Source: Spirosoma panaciterrae DSM 21099
GTDB lineage: Bacteria > Bacteroidota > Bacteroidia > Cytophagales > Spirosomataceae
Direction: 5' to 3'
Length of the DNA stretch: 64,000 nt
NCBI RefSeq assembly: GCF_000374025.1
Contig: NZ_KB893180.1
Coordinates: 62,001-126,000 of the forward strand
Shown piece after piece: positions 1-9,758 of the stretch (position 1 is its first letter; each line of letters begins with the position of its first letter). A program made the position numbers and the translations under genes. Under the pieces are notes generated by a model. That model worked only from the letters and a program-made list of their open reading frames with translations. It had not been told where the DNA came from and did not search any database.

Positions 1-684
1 AATTTTGTTCGGAAACATCTCGGCCAGGAACCCGATTTCTACACCTGTTGTATTGGCCCGGAAAGCGCTCAACTCAAAATTTAAGGCTGCTTTTACGTTT
101 AAGCCTACCGTCAGTTTTGATTGATCGAGTCCCTGAAAGAAACCACCGGCCCCCGTAACCGTTTCGCCGGTAGCTGTAGCAAATCCGTTTACCTGAGAAG
201 CAGGAACCGTTCGGGATGAATTGCCATAGGACACTTCAAGATAATACGGCTTGATAATTCCTAACGAAGGGCCTGCGGCTATTATACCGCTTACGGCTAT
301 ACCTTCATCGCTACTACGCTGGAATAGTTTTACCTCCCGACCATACTGTGGGCGTAATACAAACAGGTAGTTTTCTTTACCGTCGATGTATCGTGAACCA
401 ACCGAATTGAGCGACGACTGAATTTCTTTAGGATGCTTTACATTGACGATCTCTATACTAAGGTACCGATACTGCGGCATACCCATCAATTTACCCGCCA
501 ACAGTTTTGAGCGTCGATAGGAGAATCCGCCAATGATTCCCGAGTTGGTATTGGTAGTGATGCCAAACGTAGTAATGGTATGGTAGCTTTCGTCGTCGCT
601 ATCTGTACTCTGAGCGTTTACAGCTTGCCCAGCAACGAGTAACCCTCCCAACGCAAGACCAAATAATCTGTATAGAGTTCGCAT
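1..684 (-). CDS. Putative outer-membrane beta-barrel protein, 3' end outside window
   Basis: An open frame runs from an ATG at 684 to the window edge without a stop: 228 codons seen, C-terminus missing. The first 25 or so residues form a clear Sec signal peptide (MRTLYRLFGLALGGLLVAGQ, then AVNAQS). The mature part alternates polar and hydrophobic residues with many Gly, Tyr and Ser (for example IIGGFSYRRSKLL and GIIKPYYLEVSYG), as in the small barrel proteins common in Bacteroidota. I do not recognise a specific family. It is divergent from the OsmC gene, with 314 bases between the two starts. The export call is firm; the barrel call is inference from composition. Confidence 0.6.
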   Translation of the reverse strand, partial: MRTLYRLFGLALGGLLVAGQAVNAQSTDSDDESYHTITTFGITTNTNSGIIGGFSYRRSKLLAGKLMGMPQYRYLSIEIVNVKHPKEIQSSLNSVGSRYIDGKENYLFVLRPQYGREVKLFQRSSDEGIAVSGIIAAGPSLGIIKPYYLEVSYGNSSRTVPASQVNGFATATGETVTGAGGFFQGLDQSKLTVGLNVKAALNFELSAFRANTTGVEIGFLAEMFPNKI

Positions 685-998
685 TTCCGTAATATCCTAA
701 AATTAAAACTAAACATTTTTATACGTATTCGCAAAATCGGTCAGCACAATTAGCGTAACTACAGCATTATTTATATGTTTAAAGCTAAAATAGCAGCCAG
801 ACGCTTTTCTTAAAGGATTTTTAGGGAATGGTATCCTAAAGCTAACACCATGGATTCGATTGATTTTCTGGACTCTACACGGCTCATACAAGTGGCAGTA
901 CCAGCATTCGAGAATCATCTGATCCACAAAAACGATTCGGTCTAACGCATTTTCTTTAACGGCTCATTGAGCGAACCACTTGATATACGTTTAGTAGC
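685..998. other. Intergenic region between divergent genes
   Basis: This 314-base stretch separates the start of the leftward membrane protein from the start of the rightward OsmC gene, so it should hold promoters for both. No exact TAnnTTTG box was found. The closest match is TACGTTTA just before the OsmC start. A 72-codon leftward frame inside it (709-927) is Cys- and aromatic-rich, has no recognisable features and was not accepted as a gene. No hairpin or repeat stands out. Confidence 0.4.
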
Positions 999-1448
999 AT
1001 GGCAACGATTCATATTAATTACATGGGTGACCTGCGCACCGATTGCGAACACCTACAATCAGGGACGCACATTAATACAGATGCCCCTACCGACAACCAA
1101 GGGAAAGGTGAAGCCTTCTCTCCTACCGATCTGGTCGCTAATGCGCTGGGCACCTGCATCATTACCACTATGGCGATCCATGCCCGGCGCGATGGGATCG
1201 ATCTGACAGGCAGCGAACTGGATGTTACCAAAATAATGACAACCCAGCTTCCTCGCAAAATAGCCCGTATAGAAATCAATCTTACCCTACGGGCTAATCG
1301 GGAAGGCGCTTCTTTCCTCCCCGACGACGAAACTCGCACCCGACTGGAGCGGATCGCGCACACCTGTCCGGTTGCGCTCTGTTTACATGCCGATGTTGAG
1401 CAGGCAGTTCGTATTCAATGGGAAGAAGCCGTCTCCACCCACAGCTGA
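999..1448 (+). CDS. OsmC family peroxiredoxin-like protein
   Basis: A 149-residue cytoplasmic protein of the OsmC/Ohr superfamily, which reduces organic hydroperoxides with a pair of cysteines. Both are present: C53 in the ALGTC motif at the start of the central helix, and C123 in HTCPVAL. The SPTDLVANALGTC block is the diagnostic part of the family. Length matches the usual 135-150 residues. The ATG at 999 is the natural start; an overlapping frame beginning at 967 is a shadow. It stands alone between divergent and convergent neighbours. OsmC and Ohr subfamilies are not separated here, and the substrate is not predictable. Confidence 0.9.
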   Translation: MATIHINYMGDLRTDCEHLQSGTHINTDAPTDNQGKGEAFSPTDLVANALGTCIITTMAIHARRDGIDLTGSELDVTKIMTTQLPRKIARIEINLTLRANREGASFLPDDETRTRLERIAHTCPVALCLHADVEQAVRIQWEEAVSTHS

Positions 1449-1501
1449 TACGTAAGGCTGGCTGGGATTTTGAAGTCCCAGCCAGCCTTACCTGTATGGC
1501 A

Positions 1502-2317
1502 TTATTTATTTCGCTTTCGCTTCTGACCCCATCGCTTAATATCGGCAGTAAGATTTTCTAAGAAAAATGAAGGGCCGACCGACAGATATAAGCCTGTATA
1601 ATTAATCTGACTTTCGGGAATATCCTTTTTCAGAACAAAGCGATAGCCTACCAGCATGTTGATGCCAAACCAATGCAGCGGAGGCAACCAACGTACTCTG
1701 GGAAAATGGTAAGCCCCTGACACTCCAACCCCTAAAGGAATAAAAACACCGCGGGCCAACTCGTGCTTCTCCGAAACATCGTCATTCCGTTCATAGCGTG
1801 AATGCCCATAGCCCAGCTCAAGCGGCATACTGATTTCAAACGCTTTTTGTCGGAATAAATAGCGCTCGTAGTAGAGGGTAGCCATTCGCAAACGACGGGT
1901 GACCGATTCGGATGAGTTGGGTAGCAAACCAGGCTGGTTGAGAGACTGATTTACGAAATAAAAACCAGCACCTGCTTTAAAACTGGCCATTCTTCCACCT
2001 TTCAGATTAGCCCGTCGATGGCTGGGCGGAAACAAAAACCCTGCCCGGACACCATATACACTAACGGGAGTTCGGCGGTTATCTTCGGTACGCGTATCGT
2101 TAAAAAAAGTAAACCGTTGGTCTGTCGATGCTGTAAATGTCAGGGATTTGGGCATCTCACTCTGTAGGGTATCGGTCTTTTGATGAATCGCACTTTCCTT
2201 TAGTCGCGTCTCTTCATTGATCGACACTTTTGTCTGTCCAAACGTAAGACTACTAACCAATAACCCCAATAAGCAGCCTATATATCTACTACTCCATAGT
2301 AAACGCATAGTTTTCAT
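1502..2317 (-). CDS. Secreted protein of unknown function, probably envelope-associated
   Basis: About 271 residues from the ATG at 2317; a longer frame begins at 2368, but the signal peptide starts with MKTMRLLW. The hydrophobic stretch YIGCLLGLLVSSLTFGQ is a good Sec signal with cleavage after the FGQ region. The mature part has a polar linker and then a region rich in Tyr, Gly and Arg with possible beta strands (AGAGFYFVNQSL, ELGYGHSRYER, LVGYRFVLKK, LYLSVGPSFF), suggesting an 8- to 10-strand barrel or other outer-membrane protein. No catalytic motif was seen. It converges with OsmC. Function unknown. Confidence 0.6.
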   Translation of the reverse strand: MKTMRLLWSSRYIGCLLGLLVSSLTFGQTKVSINEETRLKESAIHQKTDTLQSEMPKSLTFTASTDQRFTFFNDTRTEDNRRTPVSVYGVRAGFLFPPSHRRANLKGGRMASFKAGAGFYFVNQSLNQPGLLPNSSESVTRRLRMATLYYERYLFRQKAFEISMPLELGYGHSRYERNDDVSEKHELARGVFIPLGVGVSGAYHFPRVRWLPPLHWFGINMLVGYRFVLKKDIPESQINYTGLYLSVGPSFFLENLTADIKRWGQKRKRNK

Positions 2318-2868
2318 AACGTTAATGCATTTAATAACGGCAACAGCAGGCAATAGTTTAGTCATCATCTGCCCTCATGCGTCCCCTTCTGATTGTCATG
2401 TAACCATCATCAATTATCCATTAATCATCTACAGCTACTGATTTGTATAAAATAAAGGACTTCCGATCCATGTAAGCCGTCAAATACTGAATCACGTTAG
2501 AGTAGTCAGTAAAGGCCCTACATAGAAAGACAAATTATTAGATTAGTACAATTAGACCAGTCATTAATTTTTTATAACTCTATTTAGATTAACTTATTTT
2601 AATCTTGTAATTTCCAATATTTAATCCGCATATTTTCATAGTTTTCTGGTTTGGCAACGTTCCCGGAAACGCTTGCATAAAAAAAGTGAGAAATTTTATT
2701 CTCTTTATCCATTTTTTTTCAGAATATTATAATGGCACTATCACAGTGTAAAATAGTACATAATAAAGCTCTATCAAAGAATAATCCATTAACCTTATTA
2801 ATTGACCAGACAAATTTTCTGAACGTAAGCGATGTACTTCATAAGTAGAAACCCTTATATCTGACGCT
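2318..2868. other. AT-rich intergenic region upstream of the FecR-SusC-SusD operon
   Basis: About 550 bases, markedly more AT-rich than the flanking genes. It should contain the promoter and control region of the downstream operon and that of the leftward gene. I found no exact TAnnTTTG box and no sigma-factor gene, which is where an ECF partner of the FecR protein would normally lie. A small imperfect inverted repeat (GAGAA...TTCTC, near 2688-2705) followed by a T-run might be a weak attenuator. No credible open frame was found. Confidence 0.4.
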
Positions 2869-3684
2869 TTGGCCTACACGCAACAGCTAAATACCGTGTC
2901 CCATAAGCCATACTCTGCTTACACCGTTGAGGAGCTTGCCCTCGATGATCTTTTCGTACGTTGGGTACAACATCCCGACGACGATGAGGTAGCGGCTTAT
3001 TGGCAAAGTTGGCTTTCACAAAATCCAGATTGTGCAGAAACAGTAGAAACGGCCCGTCAGCTTATTACGACAAGCAGCCAACCTACTTTGCCAGCACTAT
3101 CGAGCGATGAAATGTCATCGGTATGGGGACGCATTCGGGAGTCGCTCCAGACCATGGAAGACCTCCGCCCGCTTCAGCCGGATGTCCGGACTGTAGTTGG
3201 CTGGTGGTACTTTTTCCGAACCATTGCTGCTGCTATGGGAGTCTTGCTCCTGATTGGCTGGGCCTTATGGATGCAGTATGGTCCAAACCAGCGCATTTCG
3301 ACCGTCAGCACCTCCGCGCATCAAACTCAACAGATTCGTCTGCCCGACAATTCAACCGTTACTCTGTATCCAAACAGTTCAGTACGGTATGTTCGTCGAT
3401 GGACGGATGAGACTCCCCGGGCGGTATGGCTGAAGGGCGAAGCGGATTTTTCGGTGATGCATCGGAACGATACCACATCGGCCCGACTGTTTCGGGTACA
3501 TACCAGCGACCTCACGATCGAAGCTCTTGGCACAGCATTTCAGGTTAGCCAGCAAGCCGCCTGCACATCGGTCGCCTTGACCTCGGGAGCAGTCAACCTG
3601 CTCGTCAAACACCATAATCCCATCCGGCTCCGTTCGGGCGAGTGGATTGAGGTTCCAACCAGTTTGGACAAATCATTACCCTAG
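2869..3684 (+). CDS. FecR-family anti-sigma factor, short form
   Basis: A 271-residue inner-membrane protein. Residues 1-110 form a cytoplasmic domain with the WQSWLSQNPDC-type segment of FecR anti-sigma factors. One membrane span lies at about 113-135 (WYFFRTIAAAMGVLLLIGWA). The periplasmic FecR domain spans about 148-250 (IRLPDNSTVTLYPNSSVRY, VWLKGEADFSV). Family members in this phylum usually run to 320-390 residues with a DUF4974 domain at the C-terminus. That domain is absent here, and the reading frame ends cleanly. The start is TTG, the first possible start after an in-frame stop. SusC follows after 35 bases. No ECF sigma gene is adjacent. Confidence 0.85.
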   Translation: MAYTQQLNTVSHKPYSAYTVEELALDDLFVRWVQHPDDDEVAAYWQSWLSQNPDCAETVETARQLITTSSQPTLPALSSDEMSSVWGRIRESLQTMEDLRPLQPDVRTVVGWWYFFRTIAAAMGVLLLIGWALWMQYGPNQRISTVSTSAHQTQQIRLPDNSTVTLYPNSSVRYVRRWTDETPRAVWLKGEADFSVMHRNDTTSARLFRVHTSDLTIEALGTAFQVSQQAACTSVALTSGAVNLLVKHHNPIRLRSGEWIEVPTSLDKSLP

Positions 3685-3719
3685 CTACCTTTTATAATTA
3701 ACTCTTACTCGAACCTACA

Positions 3720-6700
3720 ATGCAAAACACAATTACCCAACCTCCACGGAGATCGTGGCTACCTCTGCTTGGCCTTACGGCACTCGCACTACTGGGTCAG
3801 CCGGCCTATAGTGCCCCACCCACTACCCGATTAACGATAGATAACCCAACTCAGGAACGAGTCGTAACGGGGAAAGTTCTGTCGGGTGATGACAACTCCG
3901 GCCTGCCCGGTGTTAGCGTAGCGGTTAAAGGAACCACACGCGGCACAACCACCGATGCATCCGGCACTTACCGCATAAACGTACCCAATGGCCCGGCCGT
4001 GCTGGTATTCTCGGCAGTCGGCTTTGTTAGCCAGGAAGTCAATGTAGGCAATAAGTCGACCGTCAACTTAACCTTAAGCACCGATACGCGTGCGCTCAAC
4101 GAAGTTGTCGTTGTGGGGTATGGTACCCAAAAGAAGAGCCAAACGACAGGGGCTATTTCATCGATTACGCCTAAGCAAATCACCGAACAACCCATCACAA
4201 ACATTGGCCAGGCCATGCAGGGCCGGGTAGCCGGTGTCGACGTAGCCCAATCGGGTAGCCGCCCCGGCGCCGTACCAACGATCCGGATCCGTGGACGTCG
4301 TTCGTTCAATGCGGGCAACGACCCCTTATACGTAGTCGATGGAATTCCACTCGCCCGGGAATACGAAGACATCAACCCGAACGATGTTGCCTCGATGGAA
4401 ATTCTGAAGGATGCTACAGCAACTGCCATCTATGGTGCCAGAGGTGCTAATGGCGTTGTACTGGTTACTACCAAACGGGGGAATCCAACCGGCAAAACGA
4501 CGATCTCTTATGACAACTATGTGGGAGTCACCAACGTACTGGACAAAGTGCACCTGTTTAGCGGTTCCGAATTCGCCGAATTTGTACGGGAAGCCTATCG
4601 GACCACCAACAACTACAAAGATGCAAACGGCAATCCGGTTCCGACGGGTGTAGCCGATGCGTATGCTGACTCGAAAGTAGCTGTGTTGGGTGGCGACCCT
4701 GCCGTAGCGGCTGGTATTGCAGCCGGTCGTAATACTGACTGGCAGTCGCTGATTCTGAAACAGGGATTCCAGCAGAACCACACGATAGGCGTTCAGGGCG
4801 GTAACGAAAAAACCCAGTTCTACATTTCGGCAGGCTATTTCCAGGATAAAGGAATCATGCCGGGCCTTGATTTTACCCGTTATTCACTGCGTGCCAATAT
4901 TGATCACCAGATTAACAAGGTTCTTAAAGTAGGTATTGCATCGTATATGATGTACAGCCTGCGCAATGGTGAGTCGCTGAACCCATATAACTTTACCCTG
5001 CAACAAAATCCGCTTGGACGGCCTTACGACGACAACGGTAACCTGATTTTCTCACCTACAAATGACGCTTTACTTACCAATCCGCTCGCTGAGGTTGTAC
5101 CGGGCGCTCAAATCGATGAGCGTAAAAAATACCGGATTTTCAATAGCGTTTATGCCGAGGTAAACATCCTGGAAGGACTAAAATACCGCGTTAATTTCGG
5201 TCCTGATTTTACGATCAACCGATACGGTCGTTTTATCGGAGCCCAAACGAATGCTCGTAAAGGAGGAGACCCTCAGGCTTCTTTCGCCAGCACATTCAAT
5301 TTCGACTATACGCTTGAAAACGTAGTAACGTATAACAAGAAGTTTGGTGATCATAACTTCGGCATAACGGCTCTGCAATCCATCCAGCGTGATAATTCGG
5401 AAGGAAGTAACATTAACGTTCAGGGTGTTCCGGCCGAGTCACAACAGTTTTATAATGTAGGTAATGCCAGCTCGGTACTGGGTGTTAGCAGTGGTCTGGT
5501 TCAGTGGACCATCAACTCATACATGGGCCGGATCAACTATGATTACAAAGACAAGTATTTGGTGACGGCTACCATCCGTCGGGATGGTTCGAGCCGGTTT
5601 GGTGAAAATACCAAGTATGGTAACTTCCCTGGTATCGCGTTGGGCTGGAATATCAGCAACGAAGATTTCCTGAAAGGTTCTTCCTGGATTGATCTGTTAA
5701 AATTGCGGGTTAGCCGGGGATCGGTAGGTAACCAGGGGGTGGCGCCATATCAAACGCAGGGGCTGTTAGGCCGTACGGTATATGCCTTCGGGAATACACC
5801 TGCCTATGGCTACCGTCCCGAAACGATTGGTAACGCTGATTTGCGCTGGGAAACATCGACCACCACAAACGTTGGGGTTGATTTCAGCCTCTGGCGGGGT
5901 CGGGTAGCGGGTGCTATCGAATTGTATAACACACGCACGACTGACCTGCTGCTGTCTGACCTGCTACCTACCTCAATTGGCTTTAACGCGGTAACCAAAA
6001 ATATCGGCGAAACGCAGAACAAAGGGATAGAAGCCAGCATTTCGACGGTGAACGTAAATACGAAGGGCGGATTCAAATGGACTTCTGACATTGTATTCAC
6101 TAAGAATACCGAAGCCATTATCTCCCTATTCAATGGGGCTGTTGATGATATAGGTAACAAACGCTTCATCGGTAAGCCGCTGACGGCCATGTATGATTAC
6201 AAAAAAGCGGGTATCTGGCAAACCAATGAAGCTGATGCTGCTAAATCGTACCAAAGTGCAGTAGGCCAGATTAAAGTGCAGGATACGAACGGCGATGGTA
6301 AAATTACGGCTGATGACCGTGTGTATCTGGGCTCTGACATTCCAACCTGGAGTGGTGGTATCACAAACCGATTCAGTTACAAAGGCTTTGACCTGAACTT
6401 CTTTATCTATGCGCGGGTTGGCCAGACCATTCTGAGTGGATTCCACCGGGATAACAACCAGTTGGCAGGCCGCTACGAGCAGATCAAGGTCGATTACTGG
6501 ACACCTAATAACCCAACCAACGAATTCCCACGGCCAAACTCAAGCCAGGAATTCCCAGTTTACAACACGGCCATTATCTACTTCGATGGCACCTTTGTGA
6601 AGGTAAGGAATATCAATTTTGGGTATACGTTCCCTTCCAGCATTACGTCGAAACTGCATCTGCAATCACTGCGGCTTTTCACCAGTATTCAGCAGCCATT

Positions 6701-6824
6701 CATCTTCTCGAGCTATCGGTCGAAGTATAACGGCGTTGACCCTGAAACAAGCGACGGTACGGTCAGCAATGGTGTTGTACCCGCTACCCGGGTTACGACC
6801 TTCGGTTTGAATGTTAAATTCTAA
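3720..6824 (+). CDS. SusC/RagA-type TonB-dependent outer-membrane transporter
   Basis: A 1034-residue outer-membrane transporter that takes up oligosaccharides or similar ligands with its SusD lid, powered by TonB. A signal peptide ends near residue 31. Residues 47-125 are the carboxypeptidase-regulatory-like domain (VVTGKVLSGDDNSGLPGVSV). The SusC signature with TonB-box character is LNEVVVVGYGTQKK, followed by the plug (TGAISSI to GVVLVTTKRG). The rest is the 22-strand barrel, ending in FGLNVKF with the terminal aromatic expected for barrel assembly. There is no secretin-like STN domain at the N-terminus, so it does not look built to signal to a FecR protein in the classical way. SusD follows. 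Confidence 0.95.
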   Translation: MQNTITQPPRRSWLPLLGLTALALLGQPAYSAPPTTRLTIDNPTQERVVTGKVLSGDDNSGLPGVSVAVKGTTRGTTTDASGTYRINVPNGPAVLVFSAVGFVSQEVNVGNKSTVNLTLSTDTRALNEVVVVGYGTQKKSQTTGAISSITPKQITEQPITNIGQAMQGRVAGVDVAQSGSRPGAVPTIRIRGRRSFNAGNDPLYVVDGIPLAREYEDINPNDVASMEILKDATATAIYGARGANGVVLVTTKRGNPTGKTTISYDNYVGVTNVLDKVHLFSGSEFAEFVREAYRTTNNYKDANGNPVPTGVADAYADSKVAVLGGDPAVAAGIAAGRNTDWQSLILKQGFQQNHTIGVQGGNEKTQFYISAGYFQDKGIMPGLDFTRYSLRANIDHQINKVLKVGIASYMMYSLRNGESLNPYNFTLQQNPLGRPYDDNGNLIFSPTNDALLTNPLAEVVPGAQIDERKKYRIFNSVYAEVNILEGLKYRVNFGPDFTINRYGRFIGAQTNARKGGDPQASFASTFNFDYTLENVVTYNKKFGDHNFGITALQSIQRDNSEGSNINVQGVPAESQQFYNVGNASSVLGVSSGLVQWTINSYMGRINYDYKDKYLVTATIRRDGSSRFGENTKYGNFPGIALGWNISNEDFLKGSSWIDLLKLRVSRGSVGNQGVAPYQTQGLLGRTVYAFGNTPAYGYRPETIGNADLRWETSTTTNVGVDFSLWRGRVAGAIELYNTRTTDLLLSDLLPTSIGFNAVTKNIGETQNKGIEASISTVNVNTKGGFKWTSDIVFTKNTEAIISLFNGAVDDIGNKRFIGKPLTAMYDYKKAGIWQTNEADAAKSYQSAVGQIKVQDTNGDGKITADDRVYLGSDIPTWSGGITNRFSYKGFDLNFFIYARVGQTILSGFHRDNNQLAGRYEQIKVDYWTPNNPTNEFPRPNSSQEFPVYNTAIIYFDGTFVKVRNINFGYTFPSSITSKLHLQSLRLFTSIQQPFIFSSYRSKYNGVDPETSDGTVSNGVVPATRVTTFGLNVKF

Positions 6825-6873
6825 GCCACAGCCACTAATTGACGTGTTCATAAACACCTTACGATTCAAAAAC

Positions 6874-8577
6874 ATGAAATCAAAATTTTCACATAAATCA
6901 ATTCGCATTCTTGCCCTTGCTACGCTCATGCTTAGTGGGCAGGCATGTAAGGATGTACTGAAAGAAACTGTAGTCTCCGCTATCGGCAACGATTACATCA
7001 ATACGCCAAAAGGTTTTGAAGATGCCAGCAGAGCCGCTTACTCGTCCATGCGGAACTTCTACGGTTCAGAACGCGGACTAACCATGACCGAATACGGCAC
7101 CGATATTTATCAGGCTGGAGCCGATGGCAGCTACAAAGGGTTTCACTTCTACGATACCCAGATGAATAGCTTTGTCGATATCATCCAACAAGTTTGGGAA
7201 GAACTCTATAAGGGTATCAACACCTGTAACGCCGTAATCGAACGGGCTCCAGCAGCTACGGTTTCGGACGCTACCAAAAAGCTGCGGGTAGCCGAAATGA
7301 AGTTTCTGCGGGCTCACTACTACTTTATTCTGACCCAGCAATTCGGGGGAGTAGATCTGCGGTTAACCGAAACACTAGGGCCCACGAAAGTAACGAAACG
7401 GGCAACGGAAGCTGAAATGTACAAGCAGATCACGGCTGATCTTGAAGCGGCCATCGCTGATTTGCCAACGACAAAAGCCTCGGCGCAGGCCGCCAGTGAT
7501 TACGGTCGAGCTACGAAATCGGCTGCCGAACACCTGCTGGCTCGTGTTTATCTAACGAAAGCTACTTCATCAGCGAAAGCTACGGACGACTATGCCAAAG
7601 CTGCTACGTTAGCGCAGAGCGTGATTTCGAATTATGGCTATAAGCTTTTGCCCGATTTTGCCAGTGTATTTGCACAGGGAAGCGGTGAGATCAACGATGA
7701 GGTGATTTTTTCAGTACAGTATACCTCTGATCCGCTCACCAACATCAACACGGCCAATACCAACAATGGTGATGGAAACAAACTTCACCTCTACTTTGGG
7801 ATGCAGTACGATGTTCAGCCTGGGATGAAACGGGATATTGCCAACGACCGCCCATTCAAACGGCTGAAACCAACGACGTATCTGTTGGAAACGGTCTTTA
7901 AAGATCGGGTTAATGATTCCCGCTACAAGAAGACGTTTAAGGATACCTGGCTATCGAATAACCCTGGCACGAATCTAAATACCTCGTTCGACAACAGTAA
8001 GGCTAAGGTTACGTATAAAGCGGGTGATACTGCCATCTTTATTCCGGGTGTTGAATGGACATTAGCCCAACGGGCTGCTAAACCGTATCAGGTACTGGTG
8101 CCAAGTGCTTACTCTCAGGCTTTGTTCCCAACCCTGCAAAAATTCCTGGACCCCAACCGTCCCGACCTGACCTATGAGCAGGGTAGCCGCGATTATCTGG
8201 CCTTCCGTCTGGCTGAAACCTATCTGATTCTGGCCGAGGCCCAATTTAAGCAAGGTAAGACAACGGAGGCATTAGCTGCTATCAACACTGTACGTCGTCG
8301 GGCTGCCTGGCCAGGAAAAGAAACCGCCATGGAAATAACCGCAGCGCAGCTGGACATGGAGATGATCATGCAGGAACGCGCCCGTGAGTTGGCTGGTGAA
8401 CAAACACGCTGGTTCGATCTGAAGCGTTGGGGTAACCTGGTAGAACGGGTTAAATTATATAACCCTGATGGGGCCGCCAACGTAAAAGAGACGCATAACT
8501 ACCGGCCAATTCCACAAACACAGATTGACCGTACGGAAGGGGGTAGCGCCAACTTCCCACAAAATCCGGGCTTCTAA
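6874..8577 (+). CDS. SusD/RagB family nutrient-binding lipoprotein
   Basis: Surface lipoprotein of about 567 residues that caps the SusC barrel and binds the glycan. The chosen start (MKSKFSHKS...) gives a lipoprotein signal with C25 in LSGQAC; an ATG at 6811 overlapping the end of susC would add 21 residues ahead of the signal and is rejected. The helical TPR-like SusD core is visible (YKGINTCNAVIERAP, RAHYYFILTQQFGGV, AEHLLARVYLTKA) with the C-terminal SusD block (YLILAEAQFKQGKTTEALAAIN, ERARELAGEQTRWFDLKRWG). The stop codon TAA is the first unit of the palindromic repeat that follows. Ligand unknown. Confidence 0.95.
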   Translation: MKSKFSHKSIRILALATLMLSGQACKDVLKETVVSAIGNDYINTPKGFEDASRAAYSSMRNFYGSERGLTMTEYGTDIYQAGADGSYKGFHFYDTQMNSFVDIIQQVWEELYKGINTCNAVIERAPAATVSDATKKLRVAEMKFLRAHYYFILTQQFGGVDLRLTETLGPTKVTKRATEAEMYKQITADLEAAIADLPTTKASAQAASDYGRATKSAAEHLLARVYLTKATSSAKATDDYAKAATLAQSVISNYGYKLLPDFASVFAQGSGEINDEVIFSVQYTSDPLTNINTANTNNGDGNKLHLYFGMQYDVQPGMKRDIANDRPFKRLKPTTYLLETVFKDRVNDSRYKKTFKDTWLSNNPGTNLNTSFDNSKAKVTYKAGDTAIFIPGVEWTLAQRAAKPYQVLVPSAYSQALFPTLQKFLDPNRPDLTYEQGSRDYLAFRLAETYLILAEAQFKQGKTTEALAAINTVRRRAAWPGKETAMEITAAQLDMEMIMQERARELAGEQTRWFDLKRWGNLVERVKLYNPDGAANVKETHNYRPIPQTQIDRTEGGSANFPQNPGF

Positions 8578-8663
8578 AGAGTGAAAGAGCGAATGAGTGA
8601 AAGAGTGAATTACTGACGTAGGTCATTTTTCGCTCTTTCACTCATTCGCTCTTTCACTCTTTA
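8575..8663. repeat. YGAAAGAG palindrome, copy A
   Basis: Two perfect 31-nt arms (8575-8605 and 8633-8663) flank a 27-nt loop, and one wobble pair plus one G-C pair extend the stem. Each arm is a run of 8-nt units: TAAAGAG, TGAAAGAG, CGAATGAG, TGAAAGAG. The left arm starts exactly on the TAA stop of the SusD gene. The next gene in the same direction starts 105 bases after the right arm. Confidence 0.95.
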
Positions 8664-8767
8664 AAACCAGTAGAATCAAATTTCCTTCCTCTTCTTTTAA
8701 CCGAACCTGAATTGTTTCACCATCAGTAGCCACGTTTTTAGCTATCTGACTATCCCCGTTTCCAATC

Positions 8768-9694
8768 ATGCAGGAGCCTGTAAACCGACGGCAGTTTCTT
8801 ACAACGGCTGGTCTTTCCACGCTAGCCCTTACCGTAGGGGCTTCCCGATTAGCTGCTTTCGCTACAAATCCATCCGGACTCAAAATAGCTTATTCGGCCA
8901 TTACCTGGGGGGGCAACGATGCTCAGGCCATCAACGATCTATCGGCACTTGGCTTCAAAGGCATTCAACTCCGGGCCAATACGTTCGGCCCTTATAAAGC
9001 CAAACCATCCGAATTAAAGGCCCTACTCGACCAACACCATCTGGCGCTGGCTATGTTTTCGAGTGGTAATGTAGAAATTGACCCCGCCAAAGAACAAAGC
9101 ACGATTGACATGCACGTCGCTCATGCCAGTTTTGTAAAAGCCCTTGGCGGTTCTGCCATTCAACTGACCAATTCGGCCCGGCCCAAAGACCGACTTCCAA
9201 CAACTGAGGAACTGAAACGTCTGGCTGCGGTAATGAACGAAATTGGCAAACAAACCGCCGATCTGGGTGTACAGGCGTCGTACCATAACCATATGCACCA
9301 ACTTGGCGAAACACCCGAAGAGGTAGATGTGATTGTGCAGGCTATGAACCCAAAATATGTAAAGCTCGAGCTGGATATTGCTCACTACAAACAGGGCGGA
9401 GGGCAGCCCGAAAAAGCAGTAAAGCAATACAAAGACATTATTTATGCGCTGCACCTGAAAGATACCATGTCGCCCCTATCCGATAAGCCCAATGATCCCA
9501 AAGCGTATAAATTCGTTGAGCTAGGCCGTGGAAACGTCGATGTGCCAGCCGTATTTAAAGCACTGGAAGATATAAAATTCAAAGGCTGGGGCATAATAGA
9601 GTTGGATGGCGTACCCGAAAAAGACAAAACAGCTCTCCAGTGTGCCCAGATTAACAAAGACTATATCACAAAAACCTTACATCATCCATTATGA
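8768..9694 (+). CDS. Sugar phosphate isomerase/epimerase-like TIM-barrel protein with Tat signal
   Basis: 308 residues. The N-terminus carries a twin-arginine signal ([19 protein letters not shown]), so the folded protein is exported to the periplasm. The rest fits the xylose-isomerase-like/AP-endonuclease-2 TIM barrel: [26 protein letters not shown] with metal-ligand His, [23 protein letters not shown], and [14 protein letters not shown] with the final metal-binding Glu. Genes of this type next to DUF1080 and Gfo/Idh/MocA members suggest a role in converting keto-sugars or keto-glycosides; that is inference. The TGA stop at 9692 lies in the next palindromic repeat. Confidence 0.88.
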   Translation: MQEPVNRRQFLTTAGLSTLALTVGASRLAAFATNPSGLKIAYSAITWGGNDAQAINDLSALGFKGIQLRANTFGPYKAKPSELKALLDQHHLALAMFSSGNVEIDPAKEQSTIDMHVAHASFVKALGGSAIQLTNSARPKDRLPTTEELKRLAAVMNEIGKQTADLGVQASYHNHMHQLGETPEEVDVIVQAMNPKYVKLELDIAHYKQGGGQPEKAVKQYKDIIYALHLKDTMSPLSDKPNDPKAYKFVELGRGNVDVPAVFKALEDIKFKGWGIIELDGVPEKDKTALQCAQINKDYITKTLHHPL

Positions 9695-9757
9695 AAAAGT
9701 GAAAGAGCGAAAACACGCCAGCCACTCTTTCGCTCTTTCACTTTTTCGCTCTTTAAA
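9692..9757. repeat. YGAAAGAG palindrome, copy B
   Basis: Perfect 20-nt arms at 9693-9712 and 9728-9747 with a 15-nt loop. The right arm continues for one more unit (GCTCTTTAAA), which has no partner on the left because coding sequence starts there. The repeat fills the gap between the stop of the isomerase gene (TGA, 9692-9694) and the ATG of the DUF1080 gene at 9759. The loop contains ACGCCAGCC, which also occurs in the loop of copy C. Confidence 0.92.
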
Positions 9758-9758
9758 T

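Noticed and set aside
709..927. 72-codon leftward frame in the first intergenic gap
   Set aside because: No homology recognised, odd composition, and no promoter box; intergenic by position.
2217..2441. Rightward frame of 74 codons antisense to the signal peptide region of the gene at 1502-2317
   Set aside because: Overlaps a better supported gene and looks like low-complexity coding by chance.
6811..6873. Upstream ATG that would overlap the end of susC and lengthen SusD
   Set aside because: It would place 21 residues ahead of the lipoprotein signal; the ATG at 6874 gives a normal one.
8575..8663. CRISPR array suggested by the short tandem octamers
   Set aside because: Units are 8 nt without unique spacers and are arranged as a palindrome; no cas genes are present.
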